NCBI RefSeq assembly: GCF_026262505.1
Contig: NC_067206.1
Location: 33,619,896-33,683,895 of the forward strand
Source of the DNA: Trichomonas vaginalis G3
Lineage: Eukaryota; Parabasalia; Trichomonadida; Trichomonadidae
DNA length: 64,000 bases
Direction: 5' to 3'
Every line of letters starts with the position of its first letter. Position 1 is the stretch's first letter. The notes beneath the pieces were generated by a model, which ran no database searches, was not told the origin of the DNA, and was given only the letters and a program-made list of their open reading frames with translations. The position numbers and the translations under genes were made by a program. Below are positions 49,081-59,627 of the stretch, in pieces.

Positions 49081-51658
49081 CATTACTGGTTCAAAATATC
49101 TGCATCTTTCATATCTTTCAATGGCATTAAAGCCGCGCTGAAAATACCAGCTACATCTGGTTCACCATTCACTTCCATTGCGTCTACAACTTCTTGGAAT
49201 TGTGGTTGTAAGTTTATGAACCACTATCCGGATTAGCTTTATGACCCATCTCATTGTAGTTCCATAGTCTGCAGAAACAAAAGTAGGTTTGTTTCCATAT
49301 TGGTTAGGTTCTGAATGAACTTTAAACAATGTTTCATTTCTATATGTTTTGTTGAAATTTAACCTTTTATTTTCACCGAGTTCATCCAAAGATTGAACGT
49401 TATATGCTCGTAAGTAAAAAGGATTGTTGTATTTGCGTACACTTTCTTTCAGTTCTTCCATTCTATGCTGAATATTTTCATCTGATGTTGGAGTCTTTTG
49501 TATGTCGGCGAACATTTTTCGATATTCTTCTACTATGTCAGCCGAATTTTTCTTAGACTCTTGGAAAGATTCCATATTCTCCGCATACTCTTGTTGAGGG
49601 TCAAGATTTTTCGGCTGTTCCAAATCTTCATCTAGTTCTGTGAAGTTAGTTTCCAAAGGAGGGACTTGTTTGTTTCCTTCAGGCTCTTCTAGCTGTTGTT
49701 GCTGAACTATTTCTTCCATGTCTGGTTGTATCTGAACTTCTTCCTGTGGAGTTTCTTGTACCTCATCTGCTGGCAATTTCATATATTCCGAGACCGTTTT
49801 TAAAAAGTTCCCTATCTAAGTCATCCGGACTCATAAACCTTTCTTCTTTCGTTCCGTCTCTATTTTTTACGCATTTCATGAAAGAGAGTTGAATTATCAT
49901 TTAGCTCTGACACCAAATATCTCGGAGTAAATTCAGTCATGTCATTTGGATGATATGCTATTAAATCATATCCCTTAGCGAGCTTGTATTTTCCAGGTTT
50001 GAAATTATATCCCATTTGGTGCTGAGCCATAAAGCTAAATAGGTTCGGGTCAGTATTTCCTTCCTTGAACTTTCTAATAGCTTCTTTATATCTGTCACTA
50101 AAGTCAAGAGTATCTGGGTAACCATAGTCTTCCTTAAGCATTTTTAAGAATTCTTGGTTTCCTTGTTCTCTACTTCTTTTATGTCCTTGCTCTGTTTGTG
50201 GTTGTTGTTGTGCAGGGTTTTGAACTGTTGTTTGCTGTGCTGGTTGTGGTGCAGGGTTTTGAACTGTTGGTTGCTGTGCAGTGTTTTGAACTGTTGGTTG
50301 TGGTGCTGGATTTTGAACTGTTGGTTGCTGTGCTGGATTTTGAACTGTTGGTTTTGGTGCATGCCTGTGTCTGTGTCCATGTGACGATGTAAATGTTTTA
50401 GGTAGTCCTGGTGCAGGTGCTTCTCTTGGAGGGTTTGGTGGTATATAAGTTCCACTAGCTAGTATATAAGTTCCACCAGCTGGTATATAAGTTCCACCAG
50501 CTGGCACATATGTTCCATCTGCAGCATAATGTCCTACCTGACTTTTCGTTCTTAAGAAAGCATTTACTAGGTCTGTTTGGTCTGTTGTAACTCTTTTTCT
50601 TGACTTTCCACAACAGTTGCTCTAACGGCGTCATAGGCACTTTGAACTGCCTGTCTCGTTGCTGCATCTGTTATTTTCGTCATATTTTGTGCTACTTCTC
50701 TTAACTCGTTGTCGAAACCTTCAGACTTCAGTTTCTTTCCAGATGAGAAGTCGTTCACTAGTTTCACCTTACTATGAAGAGCTTCGAAGGCGTTCTTAAA
50801 GTCAGCATTCATTAAAGCTTCATTTGAACTGTCTTCATCCGCTTGTATTTTTGTCCTTATTGACCCTATAGTTGGGCTGCTTTAGCGTTGGCTTGGGCAT
50901 CTAACCAGTCATTTTTAGCTTTTATATATTCTGCACTTTTCATTGCCTTTTGCATGGCTGCGTCGTTATTTTTACTTTCTTGTGCTAAGTTTTCATACTG
51001 TACGGTTTGGTTTTGCAACTGTAAAAGTTTTTCTGCCTTTACATTTGCTTCAACTTCTTTTTTATACTCATCGCTATCCATATATGTCTTCAGGGCTTTT
51101 TGTTTTATTTCTTCATCTTTCAGTACTTTATATTGAGTAGTATGGTTTTTCAAATTTATAACATCTTGTTCCATTTTTGCTACTTCTGCTGCTTTTTCTG
51201 ACACTTTTTTCGCATATTCCTCTGTACTTAGTTCTTTCAGTTGTTCTTCTTTCTTCTTTTTCTCTACGTTTAACTCATTGAGTTTCTTTGTGTGTCTGTC
51301 ATATTCTAGTTTCTTTTCGTTTTCACTTATTTGTTTCTGTATGTCTATATGTTTGACTTTTTGACATCTGTTATTTGATTTTTGAGTGAACTCAAATTCA
51401 TTTGACTTTGAGGGTTATAAGCTGTTCCGTCTGCAGCTCCACCATAGCCTGCCATTTTCGCTAAAAGTGCCGCTCTTAAACCTCCACTCTGTGCACAATA
51501 ACTCGGCTTAAAAGCATAGGGTTGCTTGACATTTGTTGCAACATAGTGGGGTCATTCATCATTTGTTGTTGCAACTGTTGTTGTGGTGTCAGTTTTACTA
51601 TTGGATGTTTCAATGCTCCCTTCCTCTTACGTATATTCTTACGTAGCTTACGTGGCAT
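49081..51658 (-). pseudogene. Long Gln-rich, coiled-coil structural-type region, broken
   Basis: A run of minus-strand open pieces. Near 51,658 it starts MPRKLRKNIRKRKGALKHPI with a Gln-rich stretch. Coiled-coil sequence lies at 50,866-51,300 (EQDVINLKNHTTQYKVLKDE). A Gln/Pro repeat region (PTVQNPAQQ) is at 50,200-50,360, then charged sequence and ELKESVRKYNNPFYLRAY near 49,400. A Maverick coiled-coil virion or scaffold protein or several such genes are possible. It looks broken about four times. Confidence 0.4.
50195..50360 (-). repeat. Coding tandem repeat PTVQNPAQQ
   Basis: About six copies of a 27-30 base unit encoding QPTVQNPAQ or close variants, seen as TTTTGAACTGTTGGTTGCTG on the plus strand. 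Three short repeats of GTTCCACCAGCTGGTATATA follow at about 50,450-50,515. Confidence 0.85.
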
Positions 51659-51885
51659 TTTAAGTGAAGTTAAAAAGCGGTTTTTGACAGATGTTTATAT
51701 GACACTTTTTGTTCAGCACAAAAAACTACTCGGTCAAAGTGTTGTCAGTTTTGTAAAATAACCGTCCTATCTTGTTTTAAAATGGAGAAAAGGCTTCTCA
51801 AAGTATACTTCCTTGGAACGCCCGTAACTTTTCCTGTAGCGACGATAGACCCTTACTTGTCCGGACAAAGTTATACTAAACTTTT
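51659..51885. other. Subterminal region of Maverick B, no gene
   Basis: Nothing coding is seen. The sequence after the last gene start contains TTGTCCGGACAAA (a near-perfect palindrome near 51,858) and leads to a degenerate copy of the terminal repeat. Confidence 0.4.
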
Positions 51886-51925
51886 TATGGGCTAGAGGGC
51901 GCAACGCGCCCGGAAGGCCATCCCA
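51886..51925. repeat. Internal degenerate copy of the terminal repeat word
   Basis: GGGCTAGAGGGCGCAACGCG then CCCGGAAGGCC has the same layout as GGGCTAGAAGGCACGAAGTG and CCTGGAAGCC in the right terminal repeat 75 bases away, with changed hairpin arms (GGCGCAACGCGCC against GGCACGAAGTGCC). Confidence 0.7.
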
Positions 51926-51935
51926 AAAAAAAAAA

Positions 51936-52020
51936 AAACTTCATTATACCAAACATCCTCAGGGCTAGAAGGCACGAAGTGCCTGGAAGCCCCACTCCCT
52001 TTTTTTTTTTTTTTTTTTTT
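51936..52020 (-). repeat. Right terminal inverted repeat of Maverick B
   Basis: Inverted match of 29,132-29,218, with CTTCATTATACCAAACATCC, GGCACGAAGTGCC and a terminal run of 21 T. Target duplication AAATGA follows at 52,021-52,026. Confidence 0.9.
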
Positions 52021-53350
52021 AAATGATTCTTCAAAAAATTATTTTTCGGATTTTATTCCGTAAAAAAACGTTACAGAAAACACCTAGAAAATTTCAAATT
52101 TTCCCTAAAAAATTCAGTGCAGGTCGATTTAAGAGATTTTTCAAAAATAATCATATCAGTAGATAGGGTATAATATAGAGAAGCTTTATGAATAACTTAA
52201 AATCCGGGAAACTCAATATTCAACGAGAAAAACGCTTAACGAATCTCACTTTTGGTGTAAATATCACAAAAAATTGAGAGGGCTTTCTGGTCGGAAGCCT
52301 CCCTTAACGTGCTTTATTTTTTCTTTTTTATAATAATACATATTATTATATAATTAACATATTCATAATGTTTCACCCTTTCAAAAATTGTTATAGACCG
52401 AAAATAGATTTTTTCGGTTTTCTCTTCAAATAATTGAAAGAATGATACTATTATAGGTTTATTATATTATATAGCATATAATCATGCTATAGCCGAAAAT
52501 TATAAGTTTTGAGAAGATTGAATATAACACAAATAAATTTGAATGTAAGTTAAATTGCTTGTTGTTTTTAATAGCTATTTAATGAGAAATCCAATATTGC
52601 AAAATTCAAATTGAATGATTGAAAGAACAGAAAAAGTCATTCTTTTCAATTTCGAATTTGTTTCATTGTATTTATAATTATATGGCAAATAAGATATTTA
52701 AACTTGATTTTTGAAGGAAAATTCACAAAATTGAATAAATTCAAATAATTTTTATTCAAAAATAAACTAGTTATTTGAGTTTAATACTAATTATCTATTC
52801 AAACTACAAAGTTTGTAATTTAAAATATTTTGTGAGATCAGCTTGAATTAATTCAAGGTTCTTTTCAATTAATATTAATGACCATATTACGCATTTTCGA
52901 ACATTCTAAACCAAATATATAAAAATGGGAGACGAATGTTAAATTTGCTAGACATGGGGGAGTTGTCTGCAAAGTTTTAGCTCTTATCTCTAACAAAAAA
53001 TTAATTTTTAAAAAAATGACCGAATACGTTTCACAGCGAGAAAAAAATAAAAGGCAAGATAGAATTTTCTAGACATAAAGAAGTTGTTTACCGAGTTTTA
53101 GCTCTTATCTCTAACAAAAAATTAATTTTTAAAAAAATGACCGAATACGTTTCACAGCGAGAAAAAAATAAAACTGTACACTGATTTTCATTTTCATTTC
53201 CAGTCACTTTACTTATTATTTTTTCTTTTTTTTCATTTTAATTATAAATTATTTCGTATTACGTTTATTTACGTTACCATTTTCTTTATTCTTTTGAATT
53301 CCATACTAGACACTTATAGAATATTTTGATTGTTAACGTACTTCATTAGA

Positions 53351-54298
53351 ATGAATCCTTACAAAGGGTATGTCGATCGAATTTACCTAATTGGTATTTC
53401 CAATCAGATTGAAGAAGGTAAAATGACATGGGAAGAAGCTTGCACCCATGTTCCCATCGCCCCAACCCTTCAATCAAATGATTTCAAATATTTAGATGTT
53501 TCAAAATCTTTTTTACAAAATCAATTTAGCTTACAGAATATCCCATTGCCTAAAGGCAAGAAAGGTCGTAGGGTCAATCCCTACGACCAAATCAAAGCTC
53601 TTGCTGTGATACATGACCACTGGGCCTTTCCCTGTGGTCAAACAAAACAATGGAAACGTTTGAAATTACACAAATTGATGTATCTTATAGAGAAGTACGC
53701 AGATACTTCAAAGAAAATCATTTCACCAAGACGCGATTAGAGCATGCCGGGCCAGAAACAGCAGTAAGATATTGGGCGCTTTCACCCAATCTTATCTGGC
53801 ACGCAGATGTTCATTATTTTAGGGGTGTTCGTGGCCAATATATTTATGGCATAATCGACGATTTTAGCCGCAAAGTCCTAGCGTATATACAAATACCAGA
53901 TATGCTGGCAGCGACGACAGCGAACGTTGCGGCTTCCGCCTTCATTGAATTTGGCGCCCCTTATTGTTTCTGGACCGACAACGGTTCAGAAAATAGGGGC
54001 GCCTTTCAAGATCTACTTGATCTTTGGGGCGTCCAATGGCGGCATACAGACTCTCATTCTCCCTACCAAAATGGGAAGATTGAGAGATTCTGGCCGCCAT
54101 TGGAGCGCTGCCAAAGCATTCAGGCTATTCCTGCCTTTATTTGGGAGTACAATAATAAACACACCGCATGAAGATCTCCCAATTAATCCATTAACCGGAA
54201 CAAATTACACGCCAAATCAAATGTATCAGCTGAAACCGAAATACACAATGCAGATACAGAAAGGTTGTGGCAAATATGGGATACAGATACAGGCATGA
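53351..54298 (+). pseudogene. Rve-type DDE transposase of the IS481-like element, frameshifted
   Basis: The N-terminal part (MNPYKGYVDRIYLIGISNQI) is a helix-turn-helix-like region. The DDE core has D in IWHADVHYFRG and GIIDDFSRKVLAY, the second D in FWTDNGSENRGAF and E in YQNGKIERFWPPLE. The frame changes near 53,650 (plus frame 2 to 1) and again near 54,160 (back to frame 2), so the copy is probably inactive. The length of the whole region, about 315 codons, suits the family. The flanking inverted repeats are still nearly identical, so the damage may be recent. Confidence 0.8.
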
Positions 54299-54769
54299 CC
54301 GCTGTTGACACATTCACAGCGTAATAATAAACATAATTTTTTAATTTCATTTTTAACAAGTTTTTTTAAATGTATGTAATGAATAATTCATTAGAATATG
54401 ATAATGCACATTGTAACAGAATAGAACAATCACCAAAATTTTTTTGAAATTAAAAAATAAAAGTAAAAGTATAAAGTAATCTAACCGAAAAAGATATTTA
54501 AAAGAATTTTGGAAAAAACAGAATAAGGATAATGATATTATTTTAGATACACAATCGATGTATTGAAGAATAATCCGGTAAATGATGATATAAAATTAGA
54601 TTATTTTACAAGTAGCTAAAAGAATAAAACTATAATATAAAATAAATGAAGTTTAATGAAACAATAAAGGTTAAATAAATAATAAAGATTTTTATTTTAT
54701 ATCAGTATTGAGAAGAAGTAACAGCTGACACTTGGAAGACAACTTCTTTATGTCTAGAAAATTCTATCT
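54299..54769. other. Noncoding part of the IS481-like element
   Basis: AT-rich sequence between the transposase end and the right inverted repeat. Nothing further is recognised. Confidence 0.4.
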
Positions 54770-55571
54770 TGCCTTTTTTTTTTTCTCGCTGTGAAACGTA
54801 TTCGGTCATTTTTTTAAAAATTAATTTTTGTTAGAGATAAGAGCTAAAACTCGGTAAACAACTTCTTTATGTCTAGAAAATTCTATCTTGCCTTTTATTT
54901 TTTTCTCGCTGTGAAACGTATTCGGTCATTTTTTTAAAAATTAATTTTTTGTTAGAGATAAGAGCTAAAACTTTGCAGACAACTCCCCCATGTCTAGCAA
55001 ATTTAACATTCGTCTCCCATTTTTATATATTTGGTTTAGAATGTTCGAAAATGCGTAATATGGTCATTAATATTAATTGAAAAGAACCTTGAATTAATTC
55101 AAGCTGATCTCACAAAATATTTTAAATTACAAACTTTGTAGTTTGAATAGATAATTAGTATTAAACTCAAATAACTAGTTTATTTTTGAATAAAAATTAT
55201 TTGAATTTATTCAATTTTGTGAATTTTCCTTCAAAAATCAAGTTTAAATATCTTATTTGCCATATAATTATAAATACAATGAAACAAATTCGAAATTGAA
55301 AAGAATGACTTTTTCTGTTCTTTCAATCATTCAATTTGAATTTTGCAATATTGGATTTCTCATTAAATAGCTATTAAAAACAACAAGCAATTTAACTTAC
55401 ATTCAAATTTATTTGTGTTATATTCAATCTTCTCAAAACTTATAATTTTCGGCTATAGCATGATTATATGCTATATAATATAATAAACCTATAATAGTAT
55501 CATTCTTTCAATTATTTGAAGAGAAAACCGAAAAAATCTATTTTCGGTCTATAACACACCCTTTCAAAAAT

Positions 55572-56175
55572 ATAATCCTCCTCCTCTCAAATAAACGTAC
55601 ATACGGGTGGCCTCTTTTTTCAAAAAATTAAAATTTGAAATTTTGGGCTCAAATATTAGAGATTTTTTCAACCTTCAACGATATATGTTGTCTATATCAG
55701 ACCTCCTTTCTTTTTGATACTTAACATTGTTCCTAAATCTTAGCCGTTAAGGCTGTTCTGAAAATATTTTTTTTCGAAAAAATTCAAAAAAATTCTTAAA
55801 ATTCAAAAATCCCTTAATTCCTGAGGATTTTGGAAAAAAGTTTTTACATGAACATGTTTATATTATATGAAGTATATTGATAAGGTAAAAATCAAATTTT
55901 ATTGCATATTCATCGAGAAAATAAACTAACGAATCCCTCAAAATTGAGAGGGTAATCCTCCTCCTCTCAAATAAACGTACATACGGGTGCACCCTTAATT
56001 CCTGAGGATTTTGGAAAAAAGTTTTTACATGAACATGTGTATATTATATGAAGTATATTGATAAGGTAAAAATCAAATTTTATTGCATATTCATCGAGAA
56101 AATAAACTAACGAATCCCTCAAAATTGAGAGGGTAATCCTCCTCCTCTCAAATAAACGTACATATTGGGGCACCC
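55572..56175. repeat. 184-bp tandem duplication and right end of TTAA transposon
   Basis: Two copies of a unit starting TTCCTGAGGATTTTGGAAAA and ending CCTCTCAAATAAACGTACAT lie at about 55,814-55,992 and 55,994-56,175, each bounded by CACCCTTAA or CCCTTAA. A partial third copy of the unit end is at 55,575-55,606. The last unit ends CACCC before TTAA at 56,176-56,179, the inverse of the GGGTGC left end at 28,355. A region at 55,607-55,810 between copies starts GGGTGGCC and ends CCC-TTAA and may be another small TTAA element. Confidence 0.65.
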
Positions 56176-56196
56176 TTAAGCATGACGATAAAAAAA

Positions 56197-56202
56197 TCAA
56201 TC
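56197..56202 (+). promoter_or_regulatory. Weak initiator-like site before the MED14-like gene
   Basis: TCAATC, 31 bases before the ATG, is a loose match to the T. vaginalis initiator (TCA followed by a pyrimidine). It lies only about 20 bases from the TTAA transposon edge. The match is weak. Confidence 0.25.
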
Positions 56203-56232
56203 GCTTGCTTTCCAAAGAGAAAAAGAATATAA

Positions 56233-59055
56233 ATGACTGAGGATCCTTTAAAGCAAGCTGACGGAGACAACAGAGGACTTGGGGAGGTTCTTCACTCTGT
56301 ACTTTCTACGTGCGAAAGAGAGCTCCAGAGTGTCATTTCTCCAACAGTCCGTATGTCCACCAAAAAGAACGTAATGCATTCACTCCTAAAGACTGAGATC
56401 CTTCTAGCCAGGTTTTTAGTCCTATATAGATGGGTTAAAAAATCAGAAACGACAAAAATTTATAATCAAATTAAGAATGCATTTGAAGAAAACACGCAAA
56501 AAGTCAGAAAGAAATATCGGCAAATCAGAAATGCAATTAAAACAGACAGTGATCTCAAAACATTTGAATTTATTCCACAAGTTCAGCCAATTGAAGAGAT
56601 TGTCTTCAACACATCGCCTCGAAACATATATCTCTGTCTTTTGCAACAGAAAATTCCATCAGAAATTACTAGTATTTCGTTAAAAAATAAAACGATTTTT
56701 GTTACTTCAAATGGCTATTATAACTACTCGGTAAAGATCTCACATAACGGCGGATTACATTTCTCTTCATTAAACCTTCTATTTCCAACCACAGAAAAAT
56801 TTTCAACAAAAATTTTGTTAATTTTATCACAAATCGTTGAAAAAAGCGAATCATTATTCTACGATATTCATACATGGCTCAAGCGCTTATATACTATCGG
56901 TCAATTCGTTCTAATGTGCGAAAAATTGAAAAAACATGAAAAAATTTTCGGATATTCTTTACGACAATCTGACGGCTCCGTTCATATCATATTTGGAGCC
57001 AATGTAGATTACCAAGTCGAGTTTAATATGTCTCCAACCGATTGCGGAATCTGCATTTTCTCATCTAAGCCATTAGAACGACCAGACAAGACAAAATCGT
57101 TTTACAAAGCTATATTCGCGAACTCATATCCGGATATAGTCCCAATTCTCTCAGAAATGAGGGATATTGCTCATTATTCAATCATATCATCTGTATCTAA
57201 CAGACTTTCACATGCTTTCGTTGTTGCAGGGTTCCCAAGCTTCATGTGCGAATGTACACGTACAGAGATAGTCGTAAAACTCAACGGAAGAGACTTTTGT
57301 CGCGTATTTTTGTCTCGTTTCGATTCCAACGTCGAAACCGAAATTTTTGACGATATCGGAGTGTCAGGACCAGAGCTTGTCCATTGCCTGTCATGTGACG
57401 AGTGCGAGAGAATCTCTATTTCCCATTCTTTGTATTTAGTTTCAGTTGTAAGAGATCTGTTGAATTTAGTTGAATTTCGAATCGCGCAATCGTTTGCACC
57501 ACCTATTCCTGTTAAATCTGTGCAGCCAAGAGCGATTCGGTTCAGTTTTGCTCCAGATTTTGTCATCAAATTATCAGATACACGTGGCCGACCACGTTTG
57601 GATGTTATTTCAAACGACGGAGTGGTCACATCCACAAATGAGATGATATTGTTGAACGAAACAAAGCATTTGTTCGATACTCGAAACAAATTATTAAATG
57701 CAGTGCTTTCTGCAAAGCCAGCTGTTGTTATTCTGCAACTACAGAAGTTCTTGTTCAACGAAGGTATCGAAAGTCATGCAGAAAATAACAAAATCCACTT
57801 CCAAATTCAACCATTTGAATGTGTTGAGTTTAGATGCGATATGACCGGCTACTGGACCTTGTTCTTTGTTAAGCCATTGCCACTCCATGATGACGCAACG
57901 GTCTGCATCCATGGAAATGGATTTTCGTCAGATTTCTGTCAATGGCTCAAAAGATTGATCACAGTTATTGGTCTAGAGCTCGGTTTAGTATCACAATTAG
58001 AGAGTATATCCATGATGAAGAATATTATCTCCAAATTTTGCACAGAAAACAAACTTCAATTTTCCAATCTCTTCCAGAACACGACGCGAAGGTTGAACCT
58101 TACAGTAAACAACGTACAGTTCATAGAAAAGAAGAGAAACGTCGAACATTTCAAATTAGTCGGGTATCGCCATGCTCATCTTTCGTTTGAGACACTTTTG
58201 AACACTTTCGACCTTTTCTCTACACGTATTGATAATTCCATGTACTTAACTCCGAGTTTGGTGACGATTCATAAAGCATTTGCTGATCGGCCAAATTGGT
58301 CGATTCAAATGCACGAGCAATTCAAAGTCTTGTTGATTTTTATGAGAAGGCACATGATGAAGATTAATTTTAACAGTTTTATTAATCTCCACGTGCAAAT
58401 TAGCGTTACAGATGAAGATTTGCAGATTCCGATGCATAAATTTGTTTACCAGCACACGATAACTATTATGCAGATTGAAGATATGCGGAAGTCTGTTGAA
58501 GAGTTCTTTGCCTTGCTTTATTGTCTGGAAAAATATGGTTTTCAAAAACATGAAAATTACAAAACCGAAATTTCCAGGAAAGGTCAAGTTAAGAAAGAAC
58601 CAATGATCAGATATCTTCCCCAAACATTCGGAGAACTCACAGTGAATGTCCTTATCACTACAAAAGGTCCACAATTCGAGTTTCAAGGTAGACCATCTGA
58701 TGATGCCAACAAATTCATGAATTTGCTGGGAGATGGTATGCAAGGATTCTTGTTTAAGCGTTTAATTGGCTTTTACATGATAGATCCTCAGCTTGGATTC
58801 GATATTTCGATCTGGATTCCAAAAATTATGAAAACTCAGAAGTTTGATTGCGAGGAAAGCCTCAAAACAATTAAACCCGACTTGCAGACAAAGATATTCA
58901 GAATGAAAATCATCAAAATCGAAGATCCTTCGTTTATTGGAGTCGAAATTTCAAAACAAAATGATGTCTTGCGCTTAATTTGTGTCTATAACGGTAACCA
59001 AGTTGAGCAATTCTCTGAATTTAGAACTCTGACTAATTTTATTAATGCTTTGTAA
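56233..59055 (+). CDS. MED14: Mediator complex subunit 14-like protein
   Basis: A 940-residue intronless protein. The N-terminal region (residues about 30-100) has a helical segment LLKTEILLARFLVLYRWVKK, typical of the MED14/RGR1 start, then coiled helices (NTQKVRKKYRQIRNAIKTDS). The rest is a long alternation of beta-rich domains (KNKTIFVTSNGYYNYSVKIS; KIIKIEDPSFIGVEISKQ), as in the repeated modules of MED14, the scaffold of the Mediator co-activator that links regulators to RNA polymerase II. Overall similarity is low, so the call is tentative; another large unknown host protein is the alternative. The frame is whole, and base use is less AT-skewed than in the Mavericks. Its start lies 54 bases after the TTAA transposon. 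Confidence 0.6.
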   Translation: MTEDPLKQADGDNRGLGEVLHSVLSTCERELQSVISPTVRMSTKKNVMHSLLKTEILLARFLVLYRWVKKSETTKIYNQIKNAFEENTQKVRKKYRQIRNAIKTDSDLKTFEFIPQVQPIEEIVFNTSPRNIYLCLLQQKIPSEITSISLKNKTIFVTSNGYYNYSVKISHNGGLHFSSLNLLFPTTEKFSTKILLILSQIVEKSESLFYDIHTWLKRLYTIGQFVLMCEKLKKHEKIFGYSLRQSDGSVHIIFGANVDYQVEFNMSPTDCGICIFSSKPLERPDKTKSFYKAIFANSYPDIVPILSEMRDIAHYSIISSVSNRLSHAFVVAGFPSFMCECTRTEIVVKLNGRDFCRVFLSRFDSNVETEIFDDIGVSGPELVHCLSCDECERISISHSLYLVSVVRDLLNLVEFRIAQSFAPPIPVKSVQPRAIRFSFAPDFVIKLSDTRGRPRLDVISNDGVVTSTNEMILLNETKHLFDTRNKLLNAVLSAKPAVVILQLQKFLFNEGIESHAENNKIHFQIQPFECVEFRCDMTGYWTLFFVKPLPLHDDATVCIHGNGFSSDFCQWLKRLITVIGLELGLVSQLESISMMKNIISKFCTENKLQFSNLFQNTTRRLNLTVNNVQFIEKKRNVEHFKLVGYRHAHLSFETLLNTFDLFSTRIDNSMYLTPSLVTIHKAFADRPNWSIQMHEQFKVLLIFMRRHMMKINFNSFINLHVQISVTDEDLQIPMHKFVYQHTITIMQIEDMRKSVEEFFALLYCLEKYGFQKHENYKTEISRKGQVKKEPMIRYLPQTFGELTVNVLITTKGPQFEFQGRPSDDANKFMNLLGDGMQGFLFKRLIGFYMIDPQLGFDISIWIPKIMKTQKFDCEESLKTIKPDLQTKIFRMKIIKIEDPSFIGVEISKQNDVLRLICVYNGNQVEQFSEFRTLTNFINAL

Positions 59056-59601
59056 TTATTTTTTTATATTTTTATTTTGTTTTGTATTTTATTATATATA
59101 GAAAAAACATTTTGATGTAAAAATATTTTTGATATTATTCTGTTTAATTTAAAAATACAAATTTTTTTAATTCACAATTTTTATTGAGATGGTCTTGTGT
59201 ATCTTTTTTCGGGTTATAGTTTTGATTTGCAGATCTGATATAGTATTATGATTTGTCATTAATTGGCAAGATAAAATATATTTAAAAGATATAATAGTCA
59301 AATAGAGATTTGTTTCATTATATTTCCAGAATGGAATGCTAAACACAGAGATACTCGTGAATGTTTCATGCCCAAATTTGATTCAGATTCTTGTCAATAA
59401 ATTTCTGGATGAATATCTTATTTAATCGATCCCACCTTTGCTATTGCGATTTCATATCTATGAACTTGATCAAAATTCACAAATTATTTCCGAAATCTAC
59501 GTAATTATTGATTTCCAGATGAATAACATAGCACTTTTTCTTCCAATGAGTTTTAAATACAATTTATATTCTAAAATGCAAAATACGACTTATAAATTTT
59601 T
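59056..59601. other. Intergenic region, possible gene relic
   Basis: The MED14-like stop is followed by T-rich sequence and TTTTATTATATATAG. At 59,300-59,580 there are short open pieces such as LCYCDFI and KIHKLFPKST that look like a decayed gene, but no family is recognised. No RNA gene seen. Confidence 0.35.
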
Positions 59602-59607
59602 TCATGT
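59602..59607 (+). promoter_or_regulatory. Initiator element of the ankyrin gene
   Basis: TCATGT matches the T. vaginalis initiator TCA plus pyrimidine. With the first transcribed A at 59,604, the leader is 24 bases to the ATG at 59,628, a usual length in this organism. It supports 59,628 over the ATGs at 59,604 and 59,610. Confidence 0.5.
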
Positions 59608-59627
59608 ATATGCGATATGTTAAAGAC

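Larger units (their letters stand above)
29132..52020. mobile_element. Maverick/Polinton B with both ends, 22.9 kb
   Basis: Both ends carry a terminal inverted repeat of about 85 bases, and the 6-bp target duplication AAATGA is exact (29,126-29,131 and 52,021-52,026). The outermost bases are 20 A on the left and 21 T on the right. A 6-bp duplication is characteristic of Polintons. Contents: Dam-type methyltransferase, two 290-residue structural-type genes, tail fibre, integrase, KilA-N genes, packaging ATPase, SF3 helicase, penton-like, CCG-motif and major-capsid-like regions. The element has whole ends but many of its genes (ten or more breaks in total) look broken. Confidence 0.9.
28890..52303. 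mobile_element. Small TTAA-flanked element split by Maverick B
   Basis: TTAA at 28,886-28,889 precedes GGGTGGCTTCCGACCA, and its inverted match TGGTCGGAAGCCTCCC ends at 52,303 before TTAA at 52,304-52,307. Without Maverick B and one target copy the element is only about 0.5 kb, has no gene and is a MITE-type element. It is itself inserted in the larger TTAA transposon sequence. Confidence 0.75.
52389..55556. mobile_element. IS481-like eukaryotic DNA transposon, 3.2 kb
   Basis: The termini are TGTTATAGACCGAAAATAGA on the left and its inverse ending GGTCTATAACA on the right. The inverted repeats are about 780 bases (52,389-53,172 and about 54,770-55,556) and very similar. Each holds tandem copies of a unit with AATTTTCTAGACATAAAGAA and GACCGAATACGTTTCACAGC. 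A 15-bp target duplication CACCCTTTCAAAAAT lies at 52,374-52,388 and 55,557-55,571. TGT...ACA ends, long duplication and an rve-type transposase fit IS481/IS3-related elements such as IS3EU. Confidence 0.85.

Noticed and set aside
50154-50392. Plus-strand Leu/Cys/Trp-rich frames
   Set aside because: Reverse reading of the PTVQNPAQQ coding repeat.
57174-57758. Minus-strand 194-residue frame
   Set aside because: Antisense to the MED14-like gene, with no motif and no leader.
58246-58743. Minus-strand 165-residue frame
   Set aside because: Antisense shadow of the MED14-like gene.
59438-59623. Plus-strand 61-residue frame before the ankyrin gene
   Set aside because: Overlaps the initiator and start of the ankyrin gene and has no family; more likely decayed intergenic DNA.
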